A DNA stretch of 6,487 nucleotides, from the NCBI GenBank assembly GCA_003566395.1, contig PXDL01000344.1, forward strand, positions 1 through 6,487, in the 5' to 3' direction. The notes beneath the pieces are model-generated. The model worked only from the letters and a program-made list of their open reading frames with translations, ran no database searches and had not been told where the DNA came from. The translations under genes and the position numbers were made by a program. Shown piece by piece: positions 6,386-6,487 of the stretch (the stretch's first letter is position 1; every line of letters starts with the position of its first letter). This DNA comes from Balneolia bacterium. Lineage in GTDB: Bacteria > Bacteroidota > Rhodothermia > Balneolales > Cyclonatronaceae.

Positions 6386-6487
6386 GGTGGGAGACTGCCT
6401 GTAAGCCGAATTCTGTTTCCTGCTTGTGCGGGACGGTAACCATTTATCTGGGATGCCGGTCACCCGGCACCTCAAGCGGCCTACCCG
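6386..6487 (-). ncRNA. rnpB: RNase P RNA (M1 RNA homologue), 3' part; gene truncated by the window edge
   Basis: RNase P RNA is the catalytic subunit that removes 5' leaders from tRNA precursors, working with the RnpA protein. Read on the minus strand, the visible 102 nt hold the conserved 3' landmarks in the right order: CGGGTAGGC-GCTTGAG, a hairpin TGCCGG-GTGA-CCGGCA (plus positions 6454-6469) that fits P18 capped by a GNRA-type tetraloop, the near-universal AGATAAATG, then ACAGAATTCGGCTTAC, followed by GGCAGTCTCCCACC as the 3' strand of the P1 helix. These align segment by segment with the end of E. coli M1 RNA, consistent with an A-type RNA. The missing 5' part should begin with a sequence complementary to the P1 strand. 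It ends about 15-20 nt from the convergent smpB stop. Confidence 0.93.

Noticed and set aside
1..6487. CRISPR array, insertion sequence, prophage or defence system
   Set aside because: No regularly spaced repeats, transposase, integrase, terminal inverted repeats or defence-type domains were found on either strand.

Overview
The window (GC roughly one half) reads as ordinary chromosomal DNA from a member of the Bacteroidota/FCB group. A Balneolota- or Rhodothermota-like, possibly salt-loving lineage is my best guess. The hints are a DPP-IV-like S9 peptidase with an Ala-Gln signal-peptide junction and a very acidic insertion, a lipoprotein with acidic residues just after its lipid-anchored Cys, start sites that often lack a Shine-Dalgarno sequence, and a promoter candidate resembling the Bacteroidetes TTTG / TAnnTTTG type. 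This placement is inference; no 16S or other decisive marker is present.

Layout. Positions 1-239 hold no intact gene. On the minus strand there is a possible gene start running off the left edge, and just upstream of it a short coding-like remnant whose two halves are put out of frame by an 8-bp tandem duplication. Positions 240-2459 (minus) encode a secreted S9-family serine peptidase. A 434-bp divergent intergenic region follows, with a promoter candidate and several short palindromes. Positions 2894-6364 (plus) carry four co-directional genes with short gaps (24, 51 and 45 nt): an arginine deiminase with every catalytic residue in place, a multi-pass M50 (site-2-type) membrane metalloprotease starting at TTG, a small TPR-containing lipoprotein, and SmpB. 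The 3' end of the RNase P RNA gene (rnpB, minus strand) enters from the right edge and meets smpB tail to tail.

How the genes relate. SmpB and RNase P RNA are both RNA-handling housekeeping genes but sit on opposite strands. The arginine deiminase has no arcB, arcC or arcD beside it in this window, so a full arginine-fermentation operon is not visible. The membrane protease and the TPR lipoprotein may be co-transcribed with it, but nothing shows a shared pathway. I see no mobile element, CRISPR array, tRNA or clearly novel system. The observations most worth checking are the possible frameshifted remnant at the left, the palindrome overlapping the arginine deiminase promoter candidate, and the TTG start set inside a run of eight T's.
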